Source: an uncultured Prevotellaceae bacterium
GTDB lineage: Bacteria; Bacteroidota; Bacteroidia; Bacteroidales; Bacteroidaceae
Length of the DNA stretch: 64,000 bases
Assembly: GCA_900315095.1 (NCBI GenBank)
Contig: OMXS01000004.1
Span: forward strand, 1-64,000
Reading direction: 5' to 3'
Shown here: positions 1-9,967 of the stretch, piece by piece
How positions within the stretch are numbered: the first letter of the stretch is position 1
Layout of the letters: each line of letters begins with the position of its first letter
The notes under the pieces: generated by a model
Told to the model about the DNA's origin: nothing
The model's input: the letters and a program-made list of their open reading frames with translations, nothing else
Database searches by the model: none
Made by a program: the position numbers and the translations under genes

Positions 1-8
1 AATAAGAA

Positions 9-833
9 ATGGCAGTACGTAAATTAAAACCCGTTACTCCGGGTCAAAGACACAAGGTTATTGGCACGTTCGAGGATATTACTGCATCCGTGCCAGAGAA
101 GTCTCTCGTATTCGGAAAACGCGCTACTGGTGGTCGAAACAACACCGGTAAGATGACAGTTCGCTATATCGGCGGCGGTCACAAGCGGAAGTATCGTCTC
201 ATCGACTTCAAGCGAGAGAAAGATGGTGTTCCAGCAACAGTAAAGACAATTGAGTACGACCCGAACCGTTCGGCTCGTATCGCTTTGCTTTTCTATGCTG
301 ATGGTGAAAAACGTTACATTATTGCTCCTAACGGACTTGAGGTAGGTGCAAAGTTGCTTTCAGGCGCAGACGCTGCTCCTGAAGTAGGCAACGCTCTTCC
401 TCTTGCTAACATTCCTGTAGGTACGGTGGTTCATAATATTGAGCTCCGTCCAGGTCAGGGTGCTAAACTCGTTCGTTCGGCTGGTAACTTTGCTCAGCTT
501 ACTTCTCGTGAAGGCAGTTATTGTGTGATTAAGCTCCCTTCAGGCGAGACTCGCAAGATTCTCTCTGCCTGCAAGGCAACTGTAGGTGTTGTAGGCAATG
601 CCGACCATGCACTCGAGCAGTCTGGTAAGGCTGGTCGTTCACGCTGGTTGGGTCGTCGTCCTCACAACCGCGGTGTTGTAATGAACCCACACGATCACCC
701 AATGGGTGGTGGTGAAGGCCGCCAGAGCGGTGGACATCCACGTTCACGCAAGGGCTTGTATGCTAAGGGTCTCAAGACACGTGCACCTAAGAAGCATTCT
801 AACAAGTACATTATTGCAAGAGCAAGTAAATAA
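9..833 (+). CDS. rplB: 50S ribosomal protein L2
   Basis: 274 residues, full family length. L2 supports subunit association and the peptidyl-transferase centre. The C-terminal part carries the conserved [13 protein letters not shown] segment (about residues 225-237) with the histidine used at the catalytic centre, then a Lys/Arg-rich tail. It is the first gene in the window; the upstream S10-cluster genes lie outside. Only 21 nt separate it from rpsS, so the two are surely co-transcribed. The leader is A-rich with no Shine-Dalgarno, as is normal for Bacteroidetes. Confidence 0.99.
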   Translation: MAVRKLKPVTPGQRHKVIGTFEDITASVPEKSLVFGKRATGGRNNTGKMTVRYIGGGHKRKYRLIDFKREKDGVPATVKTIEYDPNRSARIALLFYADGEKRYIIAPNGLEVGAKLLSGADAAPEVGNALPLANIPVGTVVHNIELRPGQGAKLVRSAGNFAQLTSREGSYCVIKLPSGETRKILSACKATVGVVGNADHALEQSGKAGRSRWLGRRPHNRGVVMNPHDHPMGGGEGRQSGGHPRSRKGLYAKGLKTRAPKKHSNKYIIARASK

Positions 834-854
834 CAAAGTAAACTGAAGTAAATT

Positions 855-1121
855 ATGAGTCGTTCATTAAAAAAAGGTCCATATATCAACGTGTCGCTCG
901 AGAAGAAAGTTCTCGCAATGAATGAGAGTGGCAAGAAGACTGTCGTTAAGACATGGGCCAGAGCTTCAATGATATCCCCAGATTTCGTGGGACATACTGT
1001 TGCAGTTCATAACGGAAACAAATTTATCCCTGTTTACATTACTGAAAACATGGTGGGTCACAAGCTCGGAGAGTTTGCACCGACTCGTCGCTTCGGCGGC
1101 CATGCAGGTAATAAGAAATAA
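855..1121 (+). CDS. rpsS: 30S ribosomal protein S19
   Basis: 88 residues, normal length. Begins [10 protein letters not shown] and contains the [20 protein letters not shown] region typical of S19, which binds the head of 16S rRNA next to S13. It lies between rplB and rplV in the conserved S10-cluster order. Confidence 0.99.
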   Translation: MSRSLKKGPYINVSLEKKVLAMNESGKKTVVKTWARASMISPDFVGHTVAVHNGNKFIPVYITENMVGHKLGEFAPTRRFGGHAGNKK

Positions 1122-1155
1122 TGCAGGGGCAAGAACCATTTAAAAAGGAACAATA

Positions 1156-1560
1156 ATGGGAAAAAGAAAAAGATTAGCGGCTGAACAAAGAAAAGAAGCC
1201 CTTAAGACATTGTCTTTTGCTAAGCTGAAGGGGGTTCCCTCTTCGCCACGCAAGATGCGCTATGTCGTAGATATGGTACGCGGCATGGAAGTGAACCGTG
1301 CTCTCGGCGTACTCCGATTCTCAAAGAAGAAGGCAGCCATCGACGTTGAGAAGTTGCTCCGCTCTGCCATCACCAACTGGGAGACAAAGAACGATCGCAA
1401 GGCCGAGGACGGCGAGCTGTTCGTATCAAGAATCTTCGTTGATGAAGGCGTCACAATGAAGCGCATGCGCCCAGCACCACAGGGTCGTGGTTACCGCATT
1501 CGCAAGCGCAGCAATCACGTGACAGTATTCGTAGACACTAAACCTAACGTTGAAAATTAA
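1156..1560 (+). CDS. rplV: 50S ribosomal protein L22
   Basis: 134 residues. Contains the L22 core with [15 protein letters not shown] near residues 36-50 and the hairpin tip [19 protein letters not shown] near residues 101-119, which lines the peptide exit tunnel. The roughly 25-residue basic N-terminal extension matches the longer L22 of Bacteroidetes. It is followed after 8 nt by rpsC. Confidence 0.98.
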   Translation: MGKRKRLAAEQRKEALKTLSFAKLKGVPSSPRKMRYVVDMVRGMEVNRALGVLRFSKKKAAIDVEKLLRSAITNWETKNDRKAEDGELFVSRIFVDEGVTMKRMRPAPQGRGYRIRKRSNHVTVFVDTKPNVEN

Positions 1561-1568
1561 TAAGCAGA

Positions 1569-2303
1569 ATGGGACAGAAAGTTAATCCAATAAGCAACCG
1601 CCTGGGCATTATCCGCGGTTGGGACTCGAACTGGTTCGGAGGCAAAAGCTTCGGTGAGAATCTGGTTGAAGACCAGCAAATCCGTAAGTATCTGAACAAG
1701 CGTCTGGAGAAGGCTATGGTTTCACGCATCGTTATCGAGCGTACTCTGAAGCTGGTGACTATCACCATCTGCACAGCCCGTCCGGGTATCGTAATAGGTA
1801 AAGGTGGTCAAGACGTTGACAAACTGAAGGAAGAGCTGAAGAAACTCTATGACAAGGAGATTCAGATCAATATCTATGAGGTGAAGAAACCTGAACTCGA
1901 CGCAACAATCGTTGCTAACAACATCGCTCGCCAGGTGGAGGGTAAGATTGCTTACCGTCGCGCTATCAAGCAGGCTATCGCCAACACGATGCGCGCAGGT
2001 GCCGAAGGTATCAAGGTTCAGATCACCGGTCGTCTCAATGGCGCTGAAATGGCACGTAAGGAAATGTACAAGGAGGGTCGTACCCCGCTGCATACTTTCC
2101 GTGCTGATATCGATTACTGCCAGGCAGAGGCCCTGACAAAGGTTGGCCTGCTGGGCATCAAAGTATGGATTTGCCGTGGCGAAGTTTACGAGAAACGTGA
2201 CCTCGCTCCTAACTTCTCTCAGGAGAAGAGCAACGGTGGTCGTGGTAACAATGGTGGCCGTCCCGGTGGTCGCGGTAATCGCAAGAGAAACAATAATCGT
2301 TAA
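1569..2303 (+). CDS. rpsC: 30S ribosomal protein S3
   Basis: 244 residues. It has an N-terminal KH domain (GXXG-type loop [12 protein letters not shown] near residues 76-87) and the S3 C-terminal domain ([12 protein letters not shown], about 153-164), which form part of the mRNA entry channel. The last 30 residues are a Gly/Asn/Arg-rich disordered tail, a plausible lineage-specific extension that contacts RNA. Confidence 0.98.
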   Translation: MGQKVNPISNRLGIIRGWDSNWFGGKSFGENLVEDQQIRKYLNKRLEKAMVSRIVIERTLKLVTITICTARPGIVIGKGGQDVDKLKEELKKLYDKEIQINIYEVKKPELDATIVANNIARQVEGKIAYRRAIKQAIANTMRAGAEGIKVQITGRLNGAEMARKEMYKEGRTPLHTFRADIDYCQAEALTKVGLLGIKVWICRGEVYEKRDLAPNFSQEKSNGGRGNNGGRPGGRGNRKRNNNR

Positions 2304-2317
2304 ATTAAGAAATCATC

Positions 2318-2746
2318 ATGTTACAGCCAAAAAGAGTAAAATATAGAAGACCTCAAGATGGTCGTGGCAATAAAGGCAACGCCCACAGAGGTACACAGTT
2401 GGCTTTCGGCTCATTCGGCATCAAAACACTTGACGCTAAGTGGCTCGACAGTCGACAGTTAGAGGCTGCCCGCGTTGCCATCAACCGTTATATGCAGCGT
2501 GAAGGTCAGGTCTGGATCCGTATTTTCCCGGATAAACCAATCACCCGCAAGCCTGCTGATGTCCGCATGGGTAAAGGTAAGGGAGATCCCGCAGGATGGG
2601 TGGCACCGGTGACACCGGGTCGCATCCTCTTCGAAGTAGAAGGCGTTCCTTTTGAGATTGCCAAGGAGGCTCTCCGTCTCGGCGCTCAGAAACTGCCTGT
2701 TAAGACAAAGTTTGTTGTTAGACGTGATTACGATAAAAACGCTTAA
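2318..2746 (+). CDS. rplP: 50S ribosomal protein L16
   Basis: 142 residues, standard length. Starts [13 protein letters not shown] and contains the conserved [20 protein letters not shown] segment. L16 helps position A-site tRNA near the peptidyl-transferase centre. Gene order rpsC-rplP-rpmC is canonical, with only 5 nt before rpmC. Confidence 0.99.
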   Translation: MLQPKRVKYRRPQDGRGNKGNAHRGTQLAFGSFGIKTLDAKWLDSRQLEAARVAINRYMQREGQVWIRIFPDKPITRKPADVRMGKGKGDPAGWVAPVTPGRILFEVEGVPFEIAKEALRLGAQKLPVKTKFVVRRDYDKNA

Positions 2747-2751
2747 GAAAG

Positions 2752-2946
2752 ATGAAAAACAAGGAAATTAGAGAACTCGAGACCAAAGAGCTCCAAGAGC
2801 GTATCGACGCTGAGGTTGCAAAGCTCCACCAGATGAAGCTTAACCATGCCATCACTCCTTTGGAGAACCCATCTCAGATTAAGTTGGTTCGTCGTGATAT
2901 CGCACGCATGAAGACAGAACTTCGCCAAAGAGAACTTAATAAATAA
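2752..2946 (+). CDS. rpmC: 50S ribosomal protein L29
   Basis: 64 residues forming the two-helix L29 fold ([18 protein letters not shown], then [20 protein letters not shown]). L29 sits at the tunnel exit beside L23 and is part of the docking platform for SRP and trigger factor. It ends just upstream of rpsQ. Confidence 0.98.
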   Translation: MKNKEIRELETKELQERIDAEVAKLHQMKLNHAITPLENPSQIKLVRRDIARMKTELRQRELNK

Positions 2947-2957
2947 CAATGGTCCAG

Positions 2958-3215
2958 ATGGAAACAAGAAATTTAAGAAAAACAAGACAGGGTGTCGTTA
3001 TCAGCAACAAAATGGATAAAACCATTGTTATTGCATCCAAGTTCAAGGAGAAGCACCCGATCTACGGTAAGTTTGTGCAGAAGACTAAGAAGTATCATGC
3101 ACATGACGAGAATAATGAGGCAAATGTAGGCGATACAGTGCTTATCATGGAGACCCGTCCTCTGTCAAAGACAAAGAGATGGAGATTAGTTTCAATAATC
3201 GAAAAAGCTAAGTAA
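2958..3215 (+). CDS. rpsQ: 30S ribosomal protein S17
   Basis: 85 residues from the chosen ATG ([14 protein letters not shown]); an in-frame ATG nine bases earlier (2949) would add MVQ. The later start was chosen because Bacteroidetes S17 proteins begin [10 protein letters not shown]-fold protein that binds 16S rRNA early in assembly; the conserved [15 protein letters not shown] motif is near the C-terminus. Confidence 0.95.
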   Translation: METRNLRKTRQGVVISNKMDKTIVIASKFKEKHPIYGKFVQKTKKYHAHDENNEANVGDTVLIMETRPLSKTKRWRLVSIIEKAK

Positions 3216-3217
3216 TT

Positions 3218-3583
3218 ATGATACAAGTTGAATCAAGACTTACAGTAGCTGACAACAGCGGCGCACGCGAGGCTCTCTGCATCCGCGTGTTGGGTGGAAC
3301 CCGCCGCCGTTATGCTAGCGTGGGCGACATCATAGTAGTTGCCATCAAGAACGCTATACCTACAAGTGACGTTAAAAAGGGTGCAGTATCAAAGGCTTTG
3401 GTTGTTCGCACTAAGAAGGAAATCCGCCGTGCTGATGGCTCTTACATCCGCTTCGACGACAATGCCTGCGTGCTTCTGAACAACGCCGGCGAGCTCCGCG
3501 GCAGCCGTATCTTCGGTCCTGTAGCACGTGAGCTCCGCGCCGTGAATATGAAAGTCGTGTCTCTTGCACCTGAGGTTCTTTAA
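3218..3583 (+). CDS. rplN: 50S ribosomal protein L14
   Basis: 121 residues, canonical length and start ([16 protein letters not shown]). Conserved [13 protein letters not shown] near the C-terminus. L14 lies at the subunit interface (bridge B5/B8) and binds the silencing factor RsfS. It begins 2 nt after the rpsQ stop codon. Confidence 0.99.
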   Translation: MIQVESRLTVADNSGAREALCIRVLGGTRRRYASVGDIIVVAIKNAIPTSDVKKGAVSKALVVRTKKEIRRADGSYIRFDDNACVLLNNAGELRGSRIFGPVARELRAVNMKVVSLAPEVL

Positions 3584-3606
3584 TAATTTAAAAAGGTTAA
3601 ATAGTA

Positions 3607-3927
3607 ATGACTAAGTTACATATAAAGAAAGGTGATGAGGTGATCATCCTCGCTGGCAAGGACAAAGGCCAGAAGGGTAAGGTCCTCAAAGTCTTGGTTA
3701 AAGAGCAGAAGGCTATCGTGGAAGGTTGGAACATGGTTTCCAAGAGCACAAAGCCAAGCGCCAAGAACCCTCAGGGAGGCATCATCAAGATTGAGGCACC
3801 CATTCATATCTCAAATTTAAGTCTTATCGACCCTAAGAGTGGCAAGGCCACTCGCATTGCCATCAAAGTGAACGAGGATGGCAAGAAGGTTCGTATCGCT
3901 AAAAAGTCAGGGGAGGAAATCAAATAA
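3607..3927 (+). CDS. rplX: 50S ribosomal protein L24
   Basis: 106 residues with an N-terminal KOW motif ([20 protein letters not shown], residues 5-24). L24 is an assembly initiator of the large subunit. Its TAA stop overlaps the rplE ATG by one base, indicating translational coupling. Confidence 0.98.
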   Translation: MTKLHIKKGDEVIILAGKDKGQKGKVLKVLVKEQKAIVEGWNMVSKSTKPSAKNPQGGIIKIEAPIHISNLSLIDPKSGKATRIAIKVNEDGKKVRIAKKSGEEIK

Positions 3928-4481
3928 TGGATACAGCACAATTAAAGAAAGTGTATAACGAGCAGATTGCTCCGGCACTTGAGAAGCAGTTCAACTACAC
4001 TTCTAAGATGCAGGTTCCTGTACTTAAGAAGATTGTTGTTAACCAGGGTCTGGGTGACGCTACTCAGGACAAGAAGATTGTTGATGTGGCCATCAATGAG
4101 ATTTCTGCTATCACAGGTCAGAAGGCAGTGGCAACATATTCTAAGAAGGATATCGCCAACTTCAAGCTCCGTAAGAAGATGCCTATCGGCGTTATGGTTA
4201 CTCTGCGCCGCGAGCGCATGTACGAGTTCCTTGAGAAGCTCGTGCGCGTAGCTCTTCCTCGTATCCGCGACTTCAAGGGTATCGAGAGCAAGTTTGACGG
4301 ACGTGGTAACTACACACTCGGTATTCAGGAGCAGATTATCTTCCCTGAGATTAACATTGATACCATCGATCGCATACAGGGTATGAACATTACCTTCGTT
4401 ACATCGGCTAAGACTGACGAGGAAGGTTTTGCACTGCTCAAGGCTTTCGGTCTCCCATTCAAGAACGCTAATAAAGATTAA
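3927..4481 (+). CDS. rplE: 50S ribosomal protein L5
   Basis: 184 residues, normal length. L5 binds 5S rRNA and contacts P-site tRNA. Recognisable segments include [32 protein letters not shown] and the C-terminal [22 protein letters not shown]. Start overlaps the rplX stop; rpsN follows after 5 nt. Confidence 0.99.
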   Translation: MDTAQLKKVYNEQIAPALEKQFNYTSKMQVPVLKKIVVNQGLGDATQDKKIVDVAINEISAITGQKAVATYSKKDIANFKLRKKMPIGVMVTLRRERMYEFLEKLVRVALPRIRDFKGIESKFDGRGNYTLGIQEQIIFPEINIDTIDRIQGMNITFVTSAKTDEEGFALLKAFGLPFKNANKD

Positions 4482-4486
4482 GAGAT

Positions 4487-4789
4487 ATGGCAAAAGAATC
4501 AATGAAGGCTCGCGAGGTGAAGCGTGCCAAGCTCGTGGCTCGCTATGCTGAGAAACGTGCCGCTCTGAAGAAGATAATCGCAACAAGCGAGGACCCTGCT
4601 GAAGCTTACGAGGCAGCTCGCAAGTTGCAGAGCATCCCAAAGAACGCTAATCCTATCCGTCTGCACAACCGTTGCAAGATAACAGGTCGTCCAAAGGGAT
4701 ATATCCGTCAGTTCGGTCTTTCTCGTATCCAGTTCCGTGAGATGGCTTCGGCAGGTCTCATCCCTGGAGTGAAGAAGGCAAGCTGGTAA
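4487..4789 (+). CDS. rpsN: 30S ribosomal protein S14, zinc-free type
   Basis: 100 residues, the longer S14 form. It ends with [20 protein letters not shown] and [10 protein letters not shown]. Only one cysteine remains where zinc-binding S14 proteins have two CXXC pairs, so this is the zinc-independent (C-minus) form. S14 helps assemble the head of the 30S subunit. Confidence 0.98.
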   Translation: MAKESMKAREVKRAKLVARYAEKRAALKKIIATSEDPAEAYEAARKLQSIPKNANPIRLHNRCKITGRPKGYIRQFGLSRIQFREMASAGLIPGVKKASW

Positions 4790-4814
4790 AATACAAGAGA
4801 AATTATTAATATTG

Positions 4815-4829
4815 TCGGGGCAGTCCCGA
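4815..4829 (+). promoter_or_regulatory. Short hairpin in the rpsN-rpsH spacer
   Basis: TCGGG and CCCGA arms separated by five bases, 22 nt before the rpsH start, in an otherwise AT-rich 61-nt gap (the longest gap inside this part of the cluster). S8 is known to autoregulate spc operons in other bacteria through an mRNA hairpin; whether this one does so is conjecture. Confidence 0.35.
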
Positions 4830-4850
4830 TTAATTAAACAATTTATTTTT

Positions 4851-5246
4851 ATGACAGATCCAATAGCAGATTATCTGACGAGGTTGAGAAACGCAATCAT
4901 GGCTAATCACCGTGTTGTTGAAGTACCAGCTTCAAACCTGAAGAAAGAGATCACTAAGATTCTCTTCGAGAAGGGTTACATCCTGAACTACAAGTTCGTG
5001 GATGATGGTCCTCAGGGTACTATCAAGGTGGCCCTGAAGTACAATCCCCAAACAAAGGAGAACGCTATACGCGTCCTCAAAAGAGTGTCAACACCAGGTC
5101 TTCGCAAGTACACTGGTTACAAGGACATGCCGAGAGTAATTAACGGACTGGGTATTGCAATCATATCTACGTCTAAAGGTGTAATGACTGACAAAGAGGC
5201 TGCTGCCCAGAAGATTGGCGGCGAGGTTCTTTGCTACGTTTATTAA
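4851..5246 (+). CDS. rpsH: 30S ribosomal protein S8
   Basis: 131 residues from the ATG at 4851 ([15 protein letters not shown]). An in-frame start 39 nt upstream is rejected because S8 proteins begin [11 protein letters not shown]. The C-terminal half carries [11 protein letters not shown]-like signatures (here [15 protein letters not shown]). S8 organises the 16S rRNA central domain and in other bacteria represses the spc operon. Confidence 0.98.
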   Translation: MTDPIADYLTRLRNAIMANHRVVEVPASNLKKEITKILFEKGYILNYKFVDDGPQGTIKVALKYNPQTKENAIRVLKRVSTPGLRKYTGYKDMPRVINGLGIAIISTSKGVMTDKEAAAQKIGGEVLCYVY

Positions 5247-5262
5247 TTAGGGAGGGCTTAAT

Positions 5263-5829
5263 ATGTCAAGAATAGGTAAATTGCCAATAGCTATCCCTGC
5301 AGGAGTTACCGTTACTCAGAATGACGGTGTTGTTACCGTTAAGGGTCCCAAGGGTGAACTTTCACAGAAGATAGATTCTTCTATCAACATGAAGATGGAA
5401 GATGGTCAGATAGTTTTCGAGGTTGATGAGAATAGCCCAGTAAACTACAAGCAGAAGAATGCGTTCCACGGTCTGTACCGCGCACTCGTTAACAACATGG
5501 TTGTTGGCGTTAGCGAAGGTTACAAGAAGGAACTCGAGCTCGTAGGTGTGGGTTACCGTGTTTCAAACCAGGGTAATCTCATTGAGTTCCAGCTCGGTTA
5601 CACTCACCCAATTTTCATCCAGCTTCCTAAGGAGGTTAAGGTTGAGACAAAGTCAGAGCGTAACCAGAACCCTCAGATTATTTTAGAGTCTTGCGATAAA
5701 GAGTTGCTCGGACTCATATGTGCTAAAATTCGTTCTTTCCGTATGCCTGAGCCATACAAGGGCAAGGGTATCCTGTTCAAAGGCGAGGTTATCCGCAGAA
5801 AGTCTGGTAAGTCAGCTTCTGCTAAGTAA
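5263..5829 (+). CDS. rplF: 50S ribosomal protein L6
   Basis: 188 residues with the duplicated L6 fold: the first repeat starts [17 protein letters not shown], the second around [20 protein letters not shown]. The signature [23 protein letters not shown] is at the C-terminus. L6 lies near the sarcin-ricin loop. Confidence 0.99.
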   Translation: MSRIGKLPIAIPAGVTVTQNDGVVTVKGPKGELSQKIDSSINMKMEDGQIVFEVDENSPVNYKQKNAFHGLYRALVNNMVVGVSEGYKKELELVGVGYRVSNQGNLIEFQLGYTHPIFIQLPKEVKVETKSERNQNPQIILESCDKELLGLICAKIRSFRMPEPYKGKGILFKGEVIRRKSGKSASAK

Positions 5830-5849
5830 TTTTAATTGAGTTTACTATT

Positions 5850-6194
5850 ATGACAACAAAGAAAGTAGAAAGACGAATTAAGATAAAGTTCAGAATTCGC
5901 AAGAACGTGAACGGGACTGCTGAGCGTCCCCGCCTGAGCGTCTTCCGCAGCAACAAGCAGATTTACGCACAGGTAATCAACGATATTACAGGCAAGACTC
6001 TTTGCGCTGCATCTTCACTGGGTATGGAGAAACTCCCTAAGAAGGAGCAGGCTGCCAAGGTAGGCGAGCTTCTCGCCGAGAAGGCAAAGGAGGCTGGCGT
6101 CTCTCAGGTAGTGTTCGACCGTAATGGATATCTCTATCACGGACGTGTTAAGGAATTGGCAGACGGTGCACGTAAAGGTGGACTTAATTTCTAA
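5850..6194 (+). CDS. rplR: 50S ribosomal protein L18
   Basis: 114 residues. Basic N-terminus ([19 protein letters not shown]) followed by [20 protein letters not shown] and C-terminal [21 protein letters not shown]18 binds 5S rRNA with L5. Ten nt before rpsE. Confidence 0.98.
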   Translation: MTTKKVERRIKIKFRIRKNVNGTAERPRLSVFRSNKQIYAQVINDITGKTLCAASSLGMEKLPKKEQAAKVGELLAEKAKEAGVSQVVFDRNGYLYHGRVKELADGARKGGLNF

Positions 6195-6203
6195 AAGATT
6201 ATT

Positions 6204-6719
6204 ATGGCAATGAATAATAAAGTTAAGATAAATAGTGACGTTGAGTTGAAAGACCGTCTGGTTGCTATTAACCGTGTTACCAAGGTAACAAAGGGTGGTC
6301 GCACCTTCACATTTGCAGCTATCGTGGTTGTTGGCGACGGCAATGGCGTTATTGGCTGGGGACTTGGCAAGGCAGGTGAAGTTACTGCTGCTATCGCTAA
6401 GGGCACAGAGGCTGCTAAGAAGAACCTTGTAAAGGTACCAGTGCTGAAGGGTACAATTCCTCATGAGATGGAAGCTCGCTTCGGCGGAGCACAGGTGTTC
6501 CTGAAACCGGCAGCTGCCGGTACCGGACTTGTTGCCGGTGGTGCTATGCGTGCCGTTCTGGAGAGTGTAGGTGTTAAGGACGTGCTCGCTAAGAGCAAGG
6601 GTTCTTCTAACCCACACAACCTTGTGAAGGCTACAATCCTGGCTCTGAGCCAGATGCGTGATGCTTACACCATCGCTGGAATGCGTGGCGTTAGTATGAA
6701 CAAAGTGTTTAACGGATAA
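6204..6719 (+). CDS. rpsE: 30S ribosomal protein S5
   Basis: 171 residues. An N-terminal double-stranded-RNA-binding-like domain ([19 protein letters not shown]) and a C-terminal domain with [21 protein letters not shown]5 affects decoding fidelity and mRNA unwinding. Start at 6204 (MAMNNKVK) matches the family length; an ATG six bases later is also possible. Confidence 0.98.
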   Translation: MAMNNKVKINSDVELKDRLVAINRVTKVTKGGRTFTFAAIVVVGDGNGVIGWGLGKAGEVTAAIAKGTEAAKKNLVKVPVLKGTIPHEMEARFGGAQVFLKPAAAGTGLVAGGAMRAVLESVGVKDVLAKSKGSSNPHNLVKATILALSQMRDAYTIAGMRGVSMNKVFNG

Positions 6720-6738
6720 AACTTAGGAGGTTTTTTGT

Positions 6739-6915
6739 ATGGCTACATTGAAAATCAAGCAGATAAAGAGCAAGATCGGTGCTCCAATCGACCAAAAGCG
6801 TACTCTCGAGGCGCTCGGTTTGCACAGAATCTCTCAGGTGGTAGAGCGTGAGGACACTCCCTCTCTCCGTGGTATGATACGCAAGGTTCATCATCTGGTA
6901 ACCGTTGTAGAGTAA
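6739..6915 (+). CDS. rpmD: 50S ribosomal protein L30
   Basis: 58 residues: starts MATLKIKQIKSKIGAP, has QKRTLEALGLHRISQ and ends KVHHLVTVVE. Standard L30 length and position between rpsE and rplO. It is preceded by AGGAGG 13 nt before the ATG, an unusual Shine-Dalgarno-like string for this lineage, too far away to be a typical ribosome binding site. Confidence 0.97.
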   Translation: MATLKIKQIKSKIGAPIDQKRTLEALGLHRISQVVEREDTPSLRGMIRKVHHLVTVVE

Positions 6916-6948
6916 ACAAACAGTCAAACGTTTAAACAGTTAATTATT

Positions 6949-7395
6949 ATGAAATTAAATAGTTTAAAGCCAGCAGCAGGCTCAACACACTCTCGCCGTC
7001 GTATCGGTCGTGGTCCAGGCTCAGGCCTTGGTGGCACATCTACTCGCGGACACAAGGGTGCTAAGGCACGTTCTGGTTATAAGAGAAAGATTGGATTCGA
7101 AGGTGGTCAGATGCCTTTGCAGCGCCGTGTTCCAAAGGGTGGTTTCAAGAACATCAACCATAAGGAGTACTTCGCAGTGAACCTGTCTACTCTTCAGAAA
7201 CTTGCAGAAGAGAAGAATCTCACCAAGATTGGCATCCAGGAGCTTGTTGCTGCTGGTCTGACCAACGGCAAGGAACTGGTTAAGGTTCTTGGCAACGGCG
7301 AACTTAAGGCTAAGATCGACGTAGAAGCAAACGCTTTCTCTAAAACTGCTGAAGAGGCTATTAAGGCAGCAGGTGGTAACACAACTATAATCTAA
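6949..7395 (+). CDS. rplO: 50S ribosomal protein L15
   Basis: 148 residues. Glycine-rich basic N-terminal arm ([20 protein letters not shown]) that threads into 23S rRNA, then the globular part with [18 protein letters not shown]. Late-assembly protein, six nt upstream of secY. Confidence 0.98.
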   Translation: MKLNSLKPAAGSTHSRRRIGRGPGSGLGGTSTRGHKGAKARSGYKRKIGFEGGQMPLQRRVPKGGFKNINHKEYFAVNLSTLQKLAEEKNLTKIGIQELVAAGLTNGKELVKVLGNGELKAKIDVEANAFSKTAEEAIKAAGGNTTII

Positions 7396-7401
7396 TCTTA
7401 A

Positions 7402-8739
7402 ATGAAAAAGTTTATTGAGTACCTGAAGAATTGCTGGAAGGTTGAGGATCTGCGCGAGCGAATCCTCATCACCATCCTGTTCGTGGCAATCTATCGATTC
7501 GGTTCGTTTGTTGTGCTTCCCGGCATCAACCCTTCCGACCTCGAGAACTTACAGTCGCAGACAGCGGGTGGCCTGATGTCCCTCCTCGACGCATTCTCAG
7601 GTGGAGCATTCTCCCACGCTTCAATCTTCGCGTTGGGAATCATGCCGTATATCTCGGCTTCCATCGTTATGCAGTTGCTCGCTGTCGCTGTACCTTATTT
7701 CCAGAAGATGCAGCGCGAAGGTGAGAGCGGACGTAAGAAGATCATGTGGTACACCAGAATCCTCACCGTAGGTATTCTTCTGTTCCAGGCACCTTCTTAC
7801 CTCATCAACCTCCGTGTGCAGTCAGCAGGAGCACTCGCAACTGGTATCTCATGGAATTATTTCATCATCGTTGGTACGATAATCCTTGCTGCCGGCAGTA
7901 TGTTCATTCTCTGGCTTGGAGAGCGTATTACAGATAAGGGCATTGGAAATGGTGTTTCGATAATCATTATGATTGGTATCATCGCCCGCCTTCCACAGGC
8001 GTTCATACAGGAGGTGAGCTCACGATTCACAGCCATCACAGGTGGTGGATTGGTGATGTTCATCATCGAGATACTCATTCTTTATGTTGTTGTTTGTCTT
8101 GCCATCCTTCTCGTACAGGGTACACGCAAGGTGCCAGTGCAGTATGCAAAGAGACTCGTGGGTAACAAGCAGTATGGTGGTGCACGCCAGTATATCCCGC
8201 TGAAGTTGTTTGCAGCAAACGTGATGCCTATCATCTTCGCTCAGGCGTTGATGTTCATCCCGCTGACAATCATCAACTATATCAGCGAGCCAGGTTACAT
8301 TATGCGTAATCTCATGGATCACCGCAGCTTCCTGTATAACTTAGTGTTCGCAATCCTCATCATTGCATTCACCTATTTCTATACAGCAATCACCCTGAAC
8401 CCAACGCAGATGGCAGAAGACATGAAGCGCAACAATGGTTTCATCCCAGGCGTTAAGCCAGGTAAACCAACTGCAGAGTTCATTGACACCGTGATGTCAC
8501 GCATCACATTGCCAGGCTCTTTGTTCATTGCCTTCATCGCTATCATGCCGGCACTCGCAGGATTCTTGAACGTGCAGGACTCTTTCGCACAGTTCTTCGG
8601 AGGTACCTCACTGCTGATTCTTGTCGGTGTTGTTATCGACACCCTGCAGCAGATAGAGAGCCGCCTGCTCATGCGCCACTACGATGGTCTGCTCAATTCT
8701 GGCACCAAGCGCCAGCATGGCGGAGTATCAGCATACTAA
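7402..8739 (+). CDS. secY: Protein translocase subunit SecY
   Basis: 445 residues, the expected ten-transmembrane channel of the Sec translocon. The N-terminal KKFIEYLKNCWKVEDLRERI is followed by a first membrane helix, a plug region (GGLMSLLDAFSGGAFSHASIFALG) and the cytoplasmic loops KVPVQYAKRLVG and GFIPGVKPGKPTAEFID typical of SecY. Its place after rplO is universal in spc operons. It serves all exported proteins in the window. Confidence 0.99.
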   Translation: MKKFIEYLKNCWKVEDLRERILITILFVAIYRFGSFVVLPGINPSDLENLQSQTAGGLMSLLDAFSGGAFSHASIFALGIMPYISASIVMQLLAVAVPYFQKMQREGESGRKKIMWYTRILTVGILLFQAPSYLINLRVQSAGALATGISWNYFIIVGTIILAAGSMFILWLGERITDKGIGNGVSIIIMIGIIARLPQAFIQEVSSRFTAITGGGLVMFIIEILILYVVVCLAILLVQGTRKVPVQYAKRLVGNKQYGGARQYIPLKLFAANVMPIIFAQALMFIPLTIINYISEPGYIMRNLMDHRSFLYNLVFAILIIAFTYFYTAITLNPTQMAEDMKRNNGFIPGVKPGKPTAEFIDTVMSRITLPGSLFIAFIAIMPALAGFLNVQDSFAQFFGGTSLLILVGVVIDTLQQIESRLLMRHYDGLLNSGTKRQHGGVSAY

Positions 8740-8756
8740 GTCTTTTTCTGTTGTAA

Positions 8757-9542
8757 ATGAAGATATTTCTTAAGACAGAAGATGAAATCGAGCTAATGCG
8801 CCGGGCTAACCAACTTGTTGGCAAAACGCTCGGCGAATTAGCTAAACATATAAAACCAGGTGTCACCACGCTCCAGTTGGACAAGATTGCCGATGAGTTC
8901 ATCCGTGACCACGGCGCTATTCCGACATTCAAGGACTTTCCTAATCCCTATGGGGCGCCATTCCCTGCAAGCATCTGCACTTCGGTAAACGATGCAGTGG
9001 TGCATGGAGTGCCTAACAACGAGACGGTGCTAAAAGATGGAGACATAATTTCCATCGACTGTGGCACACTTCTCGACGGGTTCAACGGCGACTCTGCCTA
9101 TACATTCTGTGTCGGCGAGGTCTCTGAAGATGTGAAGAAACTTCTTCGTACCACCCGCGAGGCTCTTTATCTCGGTATTGAGAACGCAGTTGCAGGCAGA
9201 CATCTCGGTGATATAAGTAGTGCTGTGCAAGACCATTGTGAGAAAGAAGGCTACGGAGTAGTTCGTGAACTAACAGGTCATGGTATTGGTCGCGAGATGC
9301 ACGAAGACCCTCAGGTGCCTAACTATGGTCGCCGAGGCAATGGAGTGCTGCTGAAAGCTGGTATGTGCATAGCTATCGAGCCGATGATTACCATGGGCGA
9401 CAGAAGCATCTATATGATGCCTGACCGCTGGACAGTCCGCACACGCGACGGCAAGCCCGCAGCACATTTCGAGCACACCATAGCCATCAGGCAAGGCAAG
9501 GCAGAGATTTTATCATCGTTTGACGAAATAGAAAACATTTAA
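8757..9542 (+). CDS. map: Methionine aminopeptidase, type I
   Basis: 261 residues. Removes initiator methionine from nascent proteins. All five metal ligands can be placed: two Asp in IDCGTLLDGFNGDSAYTF, His in GHGIGREMHEDP, Glu in IEPM and Glu in FEHTIAI. Co-transcribed with secY and infA, a common arrangement in Bacteroidetes spc operons. Confidence 0.98.
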   Translation: MKIFLKTEDEIELMRRANQLVGKTLGELAKHIKPGVTTLQLDKIADEFIRDHGAIPTFKDFPNPYGAPFPASICTSVNDAVVHGVPNNETVLKDGDIISIDCGTLLDGFNGDSAYTFCVGEVSEDVKKLLRTTREALYLGIENAVAGRHLGDISSAVQDHCEKEGYGVVRELTGHGIGREMHEDPQVPNYGRRGNGVLLKAGMCIAIEPMITMGDRSIYMMPDRWTVRTRDGKPAAHFEHTIAIRQGKAEILSSFDEIENI

Positions 9543-9569
9543 TAAAAACAGAACAACAAAAGTACTTTT

Positions 9570-9788
9570 ATGGCAAAACAAGGTGCAATAGAGCAAGACG
9601 GAACAATCATCGAGGCCCTCTCGAATGCCATGTTCCGCGTGGAACTGGAGAATGGTGTGCCCATCATTGCGCACATCTCAGGCAAGATGAGAATGCACTA
9701 CATCAAGATATTGCCTGGCGACAAGGTAAAGGTGGAAATGAGCCCCTACGACCTTACCAAGGGCAGAATAGTATTTAGATACAAATAA
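9570..9788 (+). CDS. infA: Translation initiation factor IF-1
   Basis: 72 residues, single S1/OB-fold domain ([20 protein letters not shown] ... [14 protein letters not shown]). Binds the 30S A site during initiation. Lies 27 nt after map and 12 nt before rpmJ. Confidence 0.99.
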   Translation: MAKQGAIEQDGTIIEALSNAMFRVELENGVPIIAHISGKMRMHYIKILPGDKVKVEMSPYDLTKGRIVFRYK

Positions 9789-9800
9789 ACTTAGAGAGAT

Positions 9801-9917
9801 ATGAAGACAAGAGCATCATTAAAGAAGCGCACTCCCGACTGTAAGATTGTTCGTCGCAAAGGTCGTCTGTACGTTATCAACAAGAAGAACCCTAAATACA
9901 AACTTCGTCAGGGTTAA
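9801..9917 (+). CDS. rpmJ: 50S ribosomal protein L36, zinc-free type
   Basis: 38 residues, starting [17 protein letters not shown] and ending KYKLRQG. Of the four zinc ligands of classical L36 (three Cys, one His) only Cys14 remains; positions 11, 27 and 33 are Thr, Asn and Tyr. This is the C-minus form, which works without zinc. Confidence 0.97.
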   Translation: MKTRASLKKRTPDCKIVRRKGRLYVINKKNPKYKLRQG

Positions 9918-9933
9918 AGTTAAATAAGCATAA

Positions 9934-9967
9934 AAAGGTAAGAAATTCAAATTTTATTCTTACCTTT
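9934..9967 (+). terminator. Hairpin between rpmJ and rpsM
   Basis: An 11-bp perfect stem (AAAGGTAAGAA at 9934-9944 with TTCTTACCTTT at 9957-9967) with a 12-nt loop, followed closely by GCATGCTTTTT. It could weaken read-through into the alpha operon. Its 3' arm overlaps the -7 promoter box TACCTTTG. Confidence 0.5.

Noticed and set aside
6721-6738. AGGAGG upstream of rpmD as a functional Shine-Dalgarno
   Set aside because: It lies 13 nt or more from the ATG, and genes in this window otherwise lack such motifs; Bacteroidetes ribosomes generally do not use them.
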